Positions 10,997 to 22,359 of a DNA stretch of 38,527 nt are shown piece by piece (position 1 is the stretch's first letter; each line of letters begins with the position of its first letter). Below the pieces are notes generated by a model, which worked only from the letters and a program-made list of their open reading frames with translations, made no database searches and was not told the DNA's origin. Both the position numbers and the translations under genes were made by a program. The stretch is from Actinidia chinensis (Eukaryota > Streptophyta > Magnoliopsida > Ericales > Actinidiaceae), in contig VIGQ01000686.1 in assembly GCA_009663005.1 (NCBI GenBank), positions 85,001-123,527 on the forward strand, in the 5' to 3' direction.

Positions 10997-10999
10997 TAA

Positions 11000-11237
11000 G
11001 GCGTTTGGCACCAGCTTTTTTATTTTTATTTTTGATTTTTTAGCTTAAAATAAGCAAAAAAAATGCATCAATTTTAGTAAAAGGCAGAAAGCTTTAGCTT
11101 TTTTATTTTTATGGTTTGTTTTTTTGCTTAGTTTTAGCTAAGTAAAGATGGCAAAAATAAAAAAGTCAAAATTTTCTTGGTATTTTTGGTAGCAAACTTA
11201 AAAAAAGCTTGACTTTTAAGTATTACCAAACGAAGCC
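11000..11237. mobile_element. Tourist-like (PIF/Harbinger) MITE
   Basis: 238 bp, non-coding, AT-rich. It starts GGCGTTTGGCACC and ends TACCAAACGAAGCC, so the reverse complement GGCTTCGTTTGGTA forms an imperfect terminal inverted repeat. TAA flanks both ends (10997-10999 and 11238-11240), the target duplication of PIF/Harbinger elements. Inner halves are also partly complementary (CAGCTTTTTT/AAAAAAGCTTG). Confidence 0.75.
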
Positions 11238-11240
11238 TAA

Positions 11241-11979
11241 GACTGTGATTGAATAAAAAAAATTGTGAAAAAAAAAAAAAAATTTTACATTAAATTTTTA
11301 ATCCAACCTAATTGTGTTGTAGTATGTCACGAAGGGGAGACAGAGACACGGATGATAAGGAGGAGGGATGGACCAGAGCACTTGGCCTCCGTGGGAATTC
11401 AGCCAACCCCCTCTCCTCCCCAACAACTTGTTATTTGTGATCATTTTGGCTTGCGCGCACACACGTGCTGCGCGGCTAATGAATGACACTGTATTGTCGA
11501 GTCTTCTGAGTTCATCATTCTGAGTTCATCCATCTTATCCAAATTATTCATTCTTTTAAGTCCATTGATGGAAGAAATTGACCGATAGTTGTTGTAGGTA
11601 AGTTGATTGTTCAAAAATAGAATTTAATCTTTGGTGAACTTTTTTAACTTTTTGATAAAAAATTTATATATTTTTTATTTTTCGTACGAGAATAGCCTGA
11701 TAATATTAAGATTCATTTAATTTGAAAAGAAGTTCACCAAAAATAAAGATCAACCATTTTTACTTGAAAATAGGTAAAAATAATTTATTTTTATGTTTAC
11801 TGATTTTTTTTTAAAATTAGGTGAATTTTTATATTTCTAGACTCCATTTAGCAATAAGAATCGAAAAAATATAAAATTTTGATCAAATAATAAAAAAATT
11901 ATTAAAAACGAAAGAACTCGAATACTTTTGAGCAACTGTTGAATCCCCAAAAAACACACACTATTCCAGCACTTACAGG
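11241..11979. other. AT-rich intergenic DNA
   Basis: No gene supported. The overlapping open frames at 11265-11489 on both strands lack any recognisable domain. An imperfect inverted pair at about 11590-11765 (AATAGAATTTAATCTTTGGTGAACTT and the complement of AGTTCACC...AAATAAAGATC) suggests a small hairpin-forming repeat. Confidence 0.35.
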
Positions 11980-13157
11980 CCGTTTGGCGAAAGAATTTGA
12001 TTTGGGTGAATTTGGAATGAGGGGGACTTTGAGGGCGGATTTATAAGAAGGTGGGGCTCACCTTTTAAGAAGGTGGATTTGTAGTTTGGGTATGTGATGT
12101 GTTTTAGAGAAAGAAGATTTGAAAGTTGTCCCTGATAGGTACGATGTCAAAAGACAAAATTACCCTCCATTACCTTAGTTGTTAATATTAAATATAATTT
12201 CGTTTAATTAGATAATTTCTTGATTACACTGACTGCCACATATATTATGCTAACTTTATGAAAATCTACCCCCATTCCCCCAAACTCCTTTTATTATTTC
12301 GTTTTGCTTTGGTCATTTCTTAAATACTATGTGAGTTAAATGGAGCAAAACTGCAAAAACAAAAACTTATAAGGGTAACTGTATTTGGAAGCAGTTAGAA
12401 CTATGGAAACAACTCTTTAGAAGCAAGCTTGAAGCCCCAAAAATACTAAATTGACAACTCTCTTTTTTTTTTCTATTCACCAAAAATAAAGAGAAAAAGG
12501 AAAAACTATCCCTACCAATTGAGTATAACCAAAGTGAAAAATGTTCACAAATGTCTGCCATGCGCCATAGATTCATAGAACCAAAAGTTGAGGTTGGAAC
12601 TTTTTTCTACCGTGCTGAATCAATATTATTTTTGCATGAAATATAGGTGAGATAAACTTGGACACAATTATATTTAACTGTAATGCTAGTTCGTGGAAGA
12701 GCGGACAAAAGTATAGTGAGAAATGAGCATCATAAGAACCTACAAACAAAATTAAAGACAAACAAGGGTAAATCAGCCAAAATTCACTTTTACACGTATC
12801 CTCAGTATGTATTTTAAACACGCTGGAATGTCACAAAACCAAGTGTAGACTGCGAAAAAAATGTGGGATGAAGTTGTGAAAAAGGAAATATTCTTGTCGC
12901 CCCCCTGTAAGGCGGATAATTGACCCTGGCTATAGCTGAACCCCCCCCGGAAAGGGAGAAGAGTGGAATGTCTCAATCCATCCTTCGCCTCACTCCTACC
13001 ATCCAAAATCAGATTCGAAATTGCGTTCCAAACACATGAGGCCTACCCTTTGCTCAGTTCCTCATCCTTCAACGAATAGTAGCAGCAAGACCAAACCAAC
13101 CCTCCACCATGCCTGTTAAGAAGATAAGCCACATATATCAGCAAGAAGCAAAACAAC

Positions 13158-13776
13158 CTAGTACACAACAAGTGACACTGCATCAAGAACGATTAATTCA
13201 CCAGAAAGATATAGGCTTACATGAACGAAATTCACATGCAGAAGATCTAAATCATCACAGGCACCGGTGACTGATTCAGTGGTTAGGTTGATCAGGAGAG
13301 CAAACAATAGCGAATTGCCAGTGGATGAGTTCCAATCCTGGAAGAAGAAAGTCTCGAAGAAGAAGATCATGATGATCGTTGAGCAAAAAAAAAACAAAAC
13401 CAAGAACTTGATCAAGTATTCCACACTTTCAGAAGGACAGATCACAAATCCAAAATTTGATGTTCAACCGGGAATAAGTGAAGCTGATTAGTACAACCTC
13501 TAGTGCCAAGAAGAAACCAACAAAGATGATAATATTAGACTATTGCCCGTGTAGACTACAGCTAAAAACCTGCACACAAGCCATTCAAAAGCGACAATCA
13601 ATTTCAAATTCGTCTATTATTGTAATCAATTTCAAGCTAAGTAGCTCACAGATTTGTATTTTTAACAATATTAACATACCATCACGAGACCAGAAGGACA
13701 AACTTATAATCTCCAAAAACAGTTTTTCCGTAGCCTTCTCTACACCAACCATAGCTTTGTGGTAATTAGTGTTCAC
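13158..13776 (-). other. Weak exon-like fragments, unidentified
   Basis: On the - strand two open stretches (13776-13585 and 13445-13158) have mixed, non-repetitive composition. One reads an Asn-Tyr-His-Lys-Ala-Met-Val-Gly-Val-Glu-Lys-Ala-Thr-Glu-Lys segment; the other a Thr-Thr-Glu-Ser-Val-Thr-Gly-Ala-Cys-Asp-Asp-Leu-Asp-Leu segment that runs into a donor-like GTAAGC. I recognise no family and they may be chance ORFs. Confidence 0.2.
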
Positions 13777-14419
13777 ACCATAACCTCGCTACTTTATCAT
13801 TTTTATCGTAGTCATATTCACAAACCATACTTGATAGAATGTTTCTTTAGGACGAACCCGAAACTCCTTGAACACCTCCAACAAACTTAGGCCAAATTAT
13901 GCAATACATACCGCCCAAGTAAGAAGACAGCAATACCGACTCCTGATGTGCACCATAAAGGTTAGAATATCAACCTATTTATAAATATCTGACCTCCAAT
14001 CAATACAACACATTTCACTTCTTACACCACTACAAAACTCATACTACCTACATTAGAAAATCAGTCACCAAAAAAACAATTTATTACAAATAACAACACT
14101 TCCTACTCTCCCAATTCCTTACAATAACATTAATACGATCAAGATTTTCAGGAGAAACCAGTAAATCATCACCATTCTCAAGCAGCAGTAGGGATGACCA
14201 GGTAATGAGTAAGATAGGCTATTGAATCAGCCTTCAAATCAGTCTACTAGTATACACACTTCTAAAACCATTGTGAATACGGTAGAATTTTTAAATAATC
14301 TAACAGTAGCACTAAACTCACCAAACTTGCACAGCAAAACCATCATTCTTCATCAAAAATCACCTAACAAAAAGAACAACCAAAGAAAGAAGCAAGAAGA
14401 AGAGAAAACCGACAAAAAT

Positions 14420-14665
14420 CTCACTCCCACTCCCTCCCCTTCCCCTCTCCTCCACCCCCCCCCCCCACTCTCGCCCCCCTCCTTTCCCCCTCCCCCCTTT
14501 TTTCCTTTCTCCCCCTCCCCTCCCCCCCCTACCCTCCCCCCCTCCCCCCCTCCCCCCACCCCTCCTACCCTCCCCTCCCCCCCCCCTCCCCCCCCCCATT
14601 CCCCCCCCTTCTTCCCCTCTTCCCCCCTCTCCTCCCCCCTCCCCCCCCTTTTTCCCCCCCCTTCT
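14420..14665. repeat. Pyrimidine (C/T) tract
   Basis: About 245 bases almost entirely of C and T on the + strand, with a handful of A. Every frame across it is open and encodes only Pro/Ser/Leu/Phe (or Gly/Glu on the other strand), so the long frames here are compositional and not genes. The irregular C-run lengths look like error-prone homopolymer sequence. Confidence 0.9.
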
Positions 14666-15000
14666 GAACAAAAATTAAAAAATGTGACATTGATTAATTC
14701 AACCGTGATTGATATGCATTATAATTAATAATGTATAAATTTGAAGAAGACGCCAATATTACAGCTAATAAACTCCAATTCGGAATACTCAACCACAAAT
14801 ACATATTCATCAATCAAAATCACCTCAAAACAATCAACAACAATTTTAATCGAAGTATAAAAACGAAACTCATAATAAAACCTCAAACAATTCGAAAGAT
14901 ACGAAACAGTCTCAAACCAGCGAAGCATATACCACACAATATCGAACATCAAACGAACAAAATGTACCAAAATGAACTATATATACGTACCAATTAAAGC

Positions 15001-15235
15001 TCAATATTCGTAAGGAAACAGATCACGAACAAAAAACGAATCAAACACAAATCCGAAATCAAGATCAATATACAAAGTCGAAGACATGCAAAGTCAAGCT
15101 CATCTCCTTAAGGAAATAAAATCACGAACAAAAAGAAATCAACACCGAAATCACGAAAAATACAACTCAATCTACGTAACGAAAACAAATCACGAAAAAA
15201 TCTAACCTCAATACGAAAATCTTGTTAACGAAAAG
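15001..15235. repeat. Imperfect tandem repeat, unit about 75 bp
   Basis: Three diverged units begin near 15001, 15096 and 15166, each with a CTCA-T-T-C-TAA-GAAA block followed by AATCACGAA and an A-rich tail. Lies inside the putative TIR element 1. Confidence 0.45.
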
Positions 15236-15489
15236 GGACTGTGGTAATCACCGCGACCAAAAACGAGGGCAAAGCAGTCATTAACCGCCACGTGGAGGAC
15301 TGCGTGAATACGGACGGGGTTTACCACGGTCATGTCTATCTCCGGGCTGTGAATGGATTTGGAGGCCAATCAACAGAGAAATCAGGAGAGAAAAATGTAG
15401 CCAAAGCATGGAGAGGAGAGAAGAGGGGAGAAGAAACAAGGAGATTGGACCAATCCAAGACATCTGCTTCCGCCAAATAGAGTGTTTAC

Positions 15490-16930
15490 AGGCCATTTGC
15501 GGAAGAATTGAATTGGGTTGGATTTGAAATGAGGGTGGATTTGAGGGTGAATTTAAAAGAGGAGGATTATAATAAGGTGGGGCACACCTTTTAAGAAGGG
15601 TGGATTTGTAGTTTGGTGTTTAGATGTTTTTGGAGAAGCAGAATTTAAAAATTGGGATATATGATAGGATAAGATATCAAAGACAAAATTATCCCTAATT
15701 TATTAATAGTGGTTAATATTAAATATAATTTTATTAATTAGACCAAAATATATATTAATTAGTATTACATGATTAAAATAAAAACTTTTACTTTAAATAT
15801 TAATAATATAAGATAAAAAGATTATAATTCAATTTTTAGGTTTTAAATTATCCAAAATTAATTATTTATAATATTATTAGTAAAAAATATATTTACTTTC
15901 AAATTTTTAAAATATTACTTAAACATACTTGAAACACCTTACTTCACGATAATCTTTTACACTAATTTGTTTTAATTATTTCCAACCAATCGTTAATTTT
16001 ATGTTAACTATCAAGGTGAACCTTTCTTTCCATATGCAATTTTTAATTACAGACCAAGTAATCTCGTGCATATTTTGATCAATTAAACTAATTAGTCTGT
16101 GAGTTTATTACTTATTTCAGTTCCTAAACGAACAACAAAATGGGCAAAAGAGCGACTTTTAAATTGGACCTAAAGTTATAACGGTTGGTTGATTAAAAAT
16201 GAAAGTAAAGGGTATTCATTGAGATTCTAAATAAACCATAGGGGTAAATAATGTAATAACCCCATTTGAGAGAGAGAGAGAGTTCTGTTGATGTGGGTTT
16301 GATTGGAGGTTTCATCATCTATTCTCTCGGGTTCCGCAGATGTGAGAGAATCCTTGGTTTTTCTATTTCATTCTTTCAATTAATACAAATTTTAACAAAT
16401 CATCAATATATAAGCACATTCATCGACCTCTGTCTCTCTAAACCTTCATGGGCTATGATTAGGAACAAAAAGGGGGGAAAGGGAAAAAAGGGACAAGCTT
16501 GTGTTCTTTCAATTATCCATTCTCTCGCCATTAACAATTCTTTTCGAATTCGAATCGGGCCTAAACGCAGGTATTTCGCAACGAACGAGGCACAACGGTC
16601 AATTCACCACGACGCGGAGGGCCGTGTGACCACGGATGGGGTAACCCATGTCTGTTCCACTCCGGTTGCGGAAGGATTTCGAAAACGATAGGAGAAGAAA
16701 TCTAGGAATACAAAAAATCCTCGCCAAACCGGGAGAAGAAGCATCGCAGGAGAACAAATCTGGAAGGATGCCAAATCCGGGGCCATCCGGATGCCAAACA
16801 AGATGTTATAGTCTATATCAAAGCAACCCCTAACCTCAAAATCGTGGGCTAACCAAAGGGCATTTATGAGGTTGGGCTTTAACCATTTTGCTCATTATTT
16901 CCCTTTCCAATCCCCAAAGGGCCCTCATAT
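15490..16930. mobile_element. Putative TIR element, member 2 of a two-member family
   Basis: Starts about ten bases after member 1 with AGGCCATTTGCGGAAGAATTG. The first 250 bases match 11980-12215, including AAGGTGGGGC-CACCTTTTAAGAAGG and TGGATTTGTAGTTTGG. The block 16578-16679 matches 15259-15360 of member 1. The right end is uncertain: either near 16800 (GGATGCCAAACAAGATG) or near 16930 (CCAATCCCCAAAGGGCC). The interior (15750-16560) is AT-rich and unrelated to member 1. No transposase gene seen. Confidence 0.4.
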
Positions 16931-17054
16931 ACAGGCTATCATTTCAGGTGCACTATACACATTTTTTAATAGCGATAATAATTATAATTAATAGCACAAA
17001 AATATCAAAATAAACAAATATCCAAATTTCATACAAAATCACACTACAAACATA

Positions 17055-17519
17055 AGGGTGTCACAGGTCAGGTTGGGTCGGTTCTGTAATGACCAAGAAA
17101 CCGATCCGATCTTCCAAAAGAACCCGAACCAACCCGAGGAGATGTTCGGTTCGGATCATATCTATCAGGCGGCATATCAAGTTATTTAACATTTTGAAAA
17201 AAAAAATAAGATGGACACTAAAAAATAAATATAACATAAACAATAACACATTATTTAAAATAATACAAAAACTATATTCAACATTACAAAAGTCCATAAG
17301 AGTACATATATGACTATTGAGCGGGTCTGGACTTTGGTTTCCGAGTCAGGCGGGCTTGGTCCAAAAATAGTATAGACTCGAGAAACCGAAACCGAACTCT
17401 AGGGTCTACAATTTTAGACGCAGGAAACCGAACCTTAAGCATGGTAGAAACGAAAACCAACCCGACTAGGAGGTAAAGTTAGCTCGGTTCTCGATTCTTG
17501 GGTCTTTGTTGTTACCCCT
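17055..17519. mobile_element. Probable hAT-like MITE
   Basis: Left end AAGGGTGTCACAGGTCAGG and right end TTGTTGTTACCCCT are imperfect inverted complements, and the sub-terminal regions are rich in GGTTCGG, ACCCGAACC and related inverted words. The flanks CTACAAAC (17044-17051) and CTACAACA (17521-17528) are near-identical, consistent with an eroded 8-bp duplication. The overlapping open frames on both strands are products of this inverted structure. Confidence 0.45.
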
Positions 17520-18418
17520 CCTACAACACAATTGTAACAAATAAATTACTAGTTCGGCAATTAATAATAAAATGTTTATAACTAAACACAAAAAATCTCG
17601 CACTTTTGTTTTATTATAGTTTGTGTTAATTTAATGTCTATAATGGGTAACATTATTAGCACTTTGTTAGCTCAAAGAAAACTTTAAGACTCTTGTGCAA
17701 ATGTAATCCACCAACTTGCTTTTGTCTCCTTATCGTACTCTTTAAAGGGCATGAGTTGTATGCTGTCCACTAATTTAAAATTTTGTATAATTAACTAGTC
17801 AAACTTTATCTTTTGTGTATTATTGAGGTTGTCATGGTGTGTGTCATTAGAATTTGTGGCCACTGATATCCATATATAAAAAGAATTGATGGCCACTAAC
17901 CCTTATTAGGCGTAGCATTAGGCTCAGTTTGGGTTTCTCGAGCAAATTTAGTTGTTTTGATTTTTGATTTTTTTATTTTTAGTAAAACAATTTAGGGAGG
18001 TTCACTGTAAGGTTCATTGGATTAATTTCTAACACAGTTGATCCATGACACAAAAATCTTTTAGTATTTTTTTTAAATTTTTGTGGGTTGATAGTTATAT
18101 ATTATTTGTTATTTGAGTCTATTTTTTTTAACACCCCTTGGTTCTTTTTATTTTACTTTTCCCCCCAATTCTTAATTTTTATATAAAAAAATTATAAAAA
18201 ATATATAATTCTTTTGGAGGAGATATTGATTAGAGTTATGTCTTATGTAACTGTTGATTTTACTACTTATTAATATTTTAAAAGTTATTGTTTTTCTATG
18301 TATTTTATTATAAATCAAACTACAAAGAATAACATTATTATTTTCCAGATAGTCTCAAATACAAATACACCTTAACTATCAACCCATCTAAAGTTAACAA
18401 AAATATTAAAAATTTTGA
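17520..18418. other. AT-rich intergenic DNA
   Basis: No gene, RNA gene or clear repeat recognised. It may hold the 5' part of the Helitron whose 3' end is at 18967, but no unambiguous TC-type start could be fixed. Confidence 0.35.
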
Positions 18419-18967
18419 TCTATATATTTTTTTTTTTTTTTTTTTTTATAAAAACATAAGGTGGGAGTAAAAAAATTATAACATTTTATCGTCATAATTT
18501 TTTTTTATACAAATTTTGGAAGTGAATTTAAAAAAAACAAGAATCAGCGGGGTCTTTTAAACGAAAAAAAATGAAGGGTTATAAAATTTATCATAATTGT
18601 TTTTTATATAAAAATCGAAGTGAAAGTATAAAAAAAAAAGAATAAAAGGGTGTTAAAAAAAAGATAAAGGGTATTACAAAAGAATAAAAAGGGTTGAGTG
18701 GCAAAATTGTAATTTGAGTAACTGAGTGGTAAAAGTTAAAAGTAAAAAAAAAAAAGGGTCACATCGAGGGGGTGAGGTTGTTAAGGGTAAAAAATCATGT
18801 TTTCTATTTTAGTTTAGATTAGTTAATTTTCAGTTTTCTGATAAAATAACTAAAAACTATCTTATTTGTGATTTTTTTGTATTTGTTCTTCTGCGAGAAA
18901 TCATCAATTGATGAAAAGAGATTTTTTGGGGTTTTGCGTATGCCCGGGGCCGACGGGCAATTACTAG
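18419..18967 (+). mobile_element. Non-autonomous Helitron, 3' end well defined, 5' end tentative
   Basis: The 3' end has the Helitron signature: a GC-rich hairpin (GCCCG 18942-18946 / CGGGC 18954-18958), five bases (AATTA), then CTAG at 18964-18967 followed by host T. The AT-rich body with poly-A/T runs and phrases such as GGCAAAATTGTAATTTGAG resembles non-coding plant Helitrons. A TC start preceded by A at 18419 is one candidate 5' end and is weak. No Rep/helicase gene is present. Confidence 0.5.
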
Positions 18968-18980
18968 TATATCTATAACA

Positions 18981-18994
18981 TGGTATGCAGAACT
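18981..18994 (+). other. Degraded tRNA-Met primer-binding site
   Basis: TGGTATGCAGAACT follows CTATAACA, the LTR end, and differs slightly from TGGTATCAGAGCT. Marks the start of the internal region of the second copia element. Confidence 0.7.
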
Positions 18995-19744
18995 GGTTCT
19001 ACAGCAATAATAGTTGCCTCACCACCATCAAACTCTGTCGCCACCATCACCATCCACACAGGCCAACCTCCAGCCTCTGGTGTTGTTATTTTTCTCTAAT
19101 TTCTTCCTTTTTTCGTATTCGCTAACATAAAAACTCGTTGGATCTGAGTTTTAATCACACCATTGTGTTCCTCGTGATATCTGAGTTATCCGAGTCCTAC
19201 AACACTGCCATACGTCCCCGCACGCGCTCTCACGCGCCCCCTAAGCTTTCGTGCGTAAGATGCACCCTCAGAGGATCTCCCACGCGCCCAAGGCGAGCCA
19301 ACAACCGGGCTTCAACTCACATCCCGCACTCGGTTCTATGCGTGCCCGGACGCACTCCCTGACTTCCATACATCCGCGCATCATACGCGCGTCTGGCGCA
19401 CATTTGACGGGTCATCCTAACGCACTGACTAACGCCACGTCAACCTGCATTGCCACGTCATCCGCCAATCAAGCACTGCCAACGTTAGCCTGCCTATACT
19501 AAATGACAGTCTCTACCGCTAAATTTTCTAATTTCTGGCAAATTGTTCTCAAAAAGTTTTTTATTGGACAGTTTGGCCCCTAGGAGCTGCAATCCTTCCT
19601 CTTCAGATTCCAGGTTCCTTGCTTGACTAATTTAATTCTTTGAATCGTTTTTGACTCAGTTTTTGCTATTTCTCTGGGTTCGTTACTACATATTTTATTG
19701 TTTTTGTTATCATTTTTCCACTATTTCTATATAGTTTGGAAATT
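18995..19744 (+). other. 5' leader of the second copia element
   Basis: Untranslated leader between primer-binding site and gag. A C- and CG-rich block at 19200-19470 contains repeated ACGC/GCGC words and short open frames that look compositional. Nothing protein-like recognised. Confidence 0.5.
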
Positions 19745-20206
19745 ATGGATAGATCTGAGGCTCCTAGACCTATTGTTATCACTCTGGAAGGTCAAAATTA
19801 TATACCATGGTCTCAGGCTATGTCTTGTTTTCTCAAGGGACTTTGGCATTATGTCACTGGAGATATTGAGGCACCGGTTCAAGGTGCTGCTGAGACACCT
19901 ACTGAATACATTGTGCGGCTTAAAGAGTGGGATAGTAAAAATCATCAGAATATCACATGGATTCATAATACTTCTATTCCCTCTATTGGCCTACAGTTTG
20001 GAAGATTTGATACTACTCATGCCATTTGGGATTTTTTGGCAACCAGATATACTACTTCTAATCTGGCTTGTCAGCATCAACTTCTGACCTCTCTATGTCG
20101 ATCAGAGACAAGAAACCTGGTCAGTCTAATAGTTTCTTTCTTACCTCAGAATTTATTCTATATGGGAATAGCCGACGTCCATCGGCCTACTAGGTCAATG
20201 TGTTGA
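19745..20206 (+). pseudogene. Copia gag N-terminal region
   Basis: ATG 19745 opens the best-preserved frame of this element, about 120 convincing residues. It shows the copia gag pattern: a Pro-Ile-Val-Ile-Thr-Leu-Glu-Gly-Gln-Asn-Tyr motif, Trp-Ser-Gln-Ala-Met, Leu-Trp-His-Tyr-Val-Thr-Gly, then Ile-Trp-Asp-Phe-Leu and Tyr-Thr. This is the UBN2/retrotran-gag fold used to build the element's particle. The frame is lost near 20110 and the remainder of gag, including any zinc knuckle, is not clear. Product non-functional. Confidence 0.75.
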
Positions 20207-21399
20207 TGCTACTTATTTGCCCACTATCGAGATCAGCAGTGTTTGATTCTTTTTCTCATTGGGGCTCTTTGAATACATATGAGCCAGTTCGAGCCCTTAC
20301 TCTCTCCGCATTCCCCTTTCTACACTAGAGTAGGCTATCTTTGGAGCTTTTATTTGAGGAACTCGTCTTGGCTTGACTTTGACTTCCCATGTGGACACTA
20401 CTACCTTTTGCTGCTCCTAGTTCTAGAGGTCTCGGCCATTTGGTGTTCTCAAGGTTTTTCAACCTCTGGTGCTCCGTTTCCTCTAGTTCATCTCTTCGCA
20501 TAATGATTTCACCTTCTGTCATGCCACTGATCATTGCTTTTCTTACCTCCCTATTTGGTTTTGCCAGCAATTATCGAAAAAAAAGTCCTATCCTTATAGT
20601 CTATTTGTTCCAACATCCGACCCGCCAGGATCCTCCTTCCTCAGTCACTCTGCTGCTACTTACTGCTAGGGTTTCCTCTCTTATTTCTGCTTTTCCCGTA
20701 CGCTGAAAAAATCGATGTTAGTGATCTTCCTCTGCACTTGTTCAGGCAAATTTTATCAGCTTTCATAACCCTCTAGTGCCTTGTCCACCTCTTTAGGTTA
20801 TAATGGTCTTTTGACTCTTCTGGGTGTATTAATCATATGACATCTATCTTATCTCTTTTTCTTCTTCTAAATTCATCTGAGTCTTCATTCCTGTTATCCA
20901 TACTAACTGATGGACTCTTCTATGTCGTTGTCATGTTGGGCATGTCTCTACTTCTCTTCTTTGGTCCCTTACCCATACATACTATGTTCTAACTTGCCAC
21001 TTATCCTTGTTCTATGTGGTTCAATTGATGTGATCTGGTTTGACTGTTCCTTTTCTCCTCTAACTAGTTTTGTGTTGTGCAGAATCCGCGGACGGAGTCG
21101 ACTCTTGGGAATAGGCCCGTAGACATGGTCGACTGTTCTATCTTGTACATCTTCATCTTCTTGTTCTACAACTGCTACCCACCACTTTTAATTCTTCTCG
21201 TCAACCATCTTCGGGATCTGGCACTCCCGTTTATATCATGTTGTCATTAGGTGGTTACGCCTTCTTGATTCTAAGGTGTCTTAGGTCATGCTCTTAATGA
21301 ATACCTTGATTGTCAGTTTTTTAGGCTTGCCAAATACTTGCTTGTGTCTTTTATAAAGTACTTTTATTTCTTTTGCTCCTTTTTTGAATTAGTTTCATC

Positions 21400-22060
21400 T
21401 GATATTGAGGCCTCTCTCTCCCACTTCTACTAGGGAGGTTCTAAGTATTTTGTTATATTTGTGGATGATTTATCTCATTACCAAGCTTTACCTCTTAAAG
21501 AATCCATCCCAATTACAACAAACCTACTATGATTTTGCGCACATGATCAAAACCCAGTTTTCTCGAGAGATTAAGGTCTTTCGCTCAGACAATGCTCAAG
21601 AATACTGTGATACTTCCTTTCTTGCCTTTCTACAAGCACGAGGACTCTTCCCCACCGTTCTTGCCCAGGTACCTCTCAACAGAATGGGTGAGCAGAATGT
21701 AAACATTGTCATTTACTTGATACTACTCGTGCCCTGTTAATTTCATTTGGTTGTCCTGAGAGGTTTTGTGGGAAGCTGCTCTCACCGCTACCTACACTAT
21801 TAATAGGGTTCCATCACCCCTTCTTGGTAACCTTACTCCATACGAGCATCTATATGGTACTCCTCCCGATTACCATTCCCTTTGTGTTTTTGGTTGTGCA
21901 TGCTTTGTCTTATTACAGTCACATGAACGAACTAAACTTGAGCCTAGATCTCGTTTATGTTGCTTCTTGGGGTATGGGATTGAGAATAAAGGTTATCATT
22001 GTTGGGATCCTTTGTCTCGACGTCTTTGAATCTCTCGTCACGTTGTCTTTTGAGAACATA
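21400..22060 (+). pseudogene. Copia integrase remnant
   Basis: Frames at 21405-21740 and 21766-22029 together read an integrase core: Phe-Arg-Ser-Asp-Asn-Ala near 21585, an Ala-Thr-Tyr-Thr-Ile-Asn-Arg segment near 21790, then Thr-Pro-Tyr-Glu and Phe-Gly-Cys-Ala-Cys-Phe and Phe-Leu-Gly-Tyr, which end copia integrases. At least one frameshift lies between the blocks. The part before 21400 is too decayed to read. Confidence 0.75.
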
Positions 22061-22359
22061 AGATGTTTTTCTCTTTGTCTTCTTTTCAGTTATTCTCTTC
22101 TTCTGCTCCCCCTATTTATTGATCCTTCTATTGACCTTTTCCCTGAGGATGTTGATGTTCCTGCTGTCCTTTCGGATGATGCTCCCCATGATGCGCCACC
22201 AACTATCGTTTATCCCGTGGAGTCCTCGTCTACTGATCTTGCACCTCTAGTTGCATCTCCTGTCCATCTACCTAGATCTTCCTATCCGTCGTTCCACTCG
22301 AGTAGGGAGTTTATTCTCATCTGAGATTATTCATTATGTTTCCACTGTTTTAGCCTAAG

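Larger units (their letters stand above)
11980..15480. mobile_element. Putative TIR element, member 1 of a two-member family
   Basis: Left end AGGCCGTTTGGCGAAAGAATT (11980) and right end TCTGCTTCCGCCAAAT (about 15460-15476) are inverted complements of each other. The first 245 bases align with 15490-15742 and a block near the right end (15259-15360) aligns with 16578-16679, so member 2 shares both ends. The middle is unrelated between the two. It includes a pyrimidine tract, short tandem repeats and fragments at 13158-13776 (- strand) that look weakly exon-like (a CAT/GTAAGC donor near 13220), possibly captured host sequence. No transposase seen. A clear target duplication was not found. Confidence 0.4.

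Noticed and set aside
12890..13010. GC-richer stretch with C8 and short minus-strand frame as a host exon
   Set aside because: No recognisable protein and a homopolymer that breaks all frames; left as part of the putative TIR element.
14222..14728. 168-codon Pro-rich frame and its Gly/Glu-rich counterparts on the - strand
   Set aside because: Produced by the pyrimidine tract; no start context, domain or codon bias.
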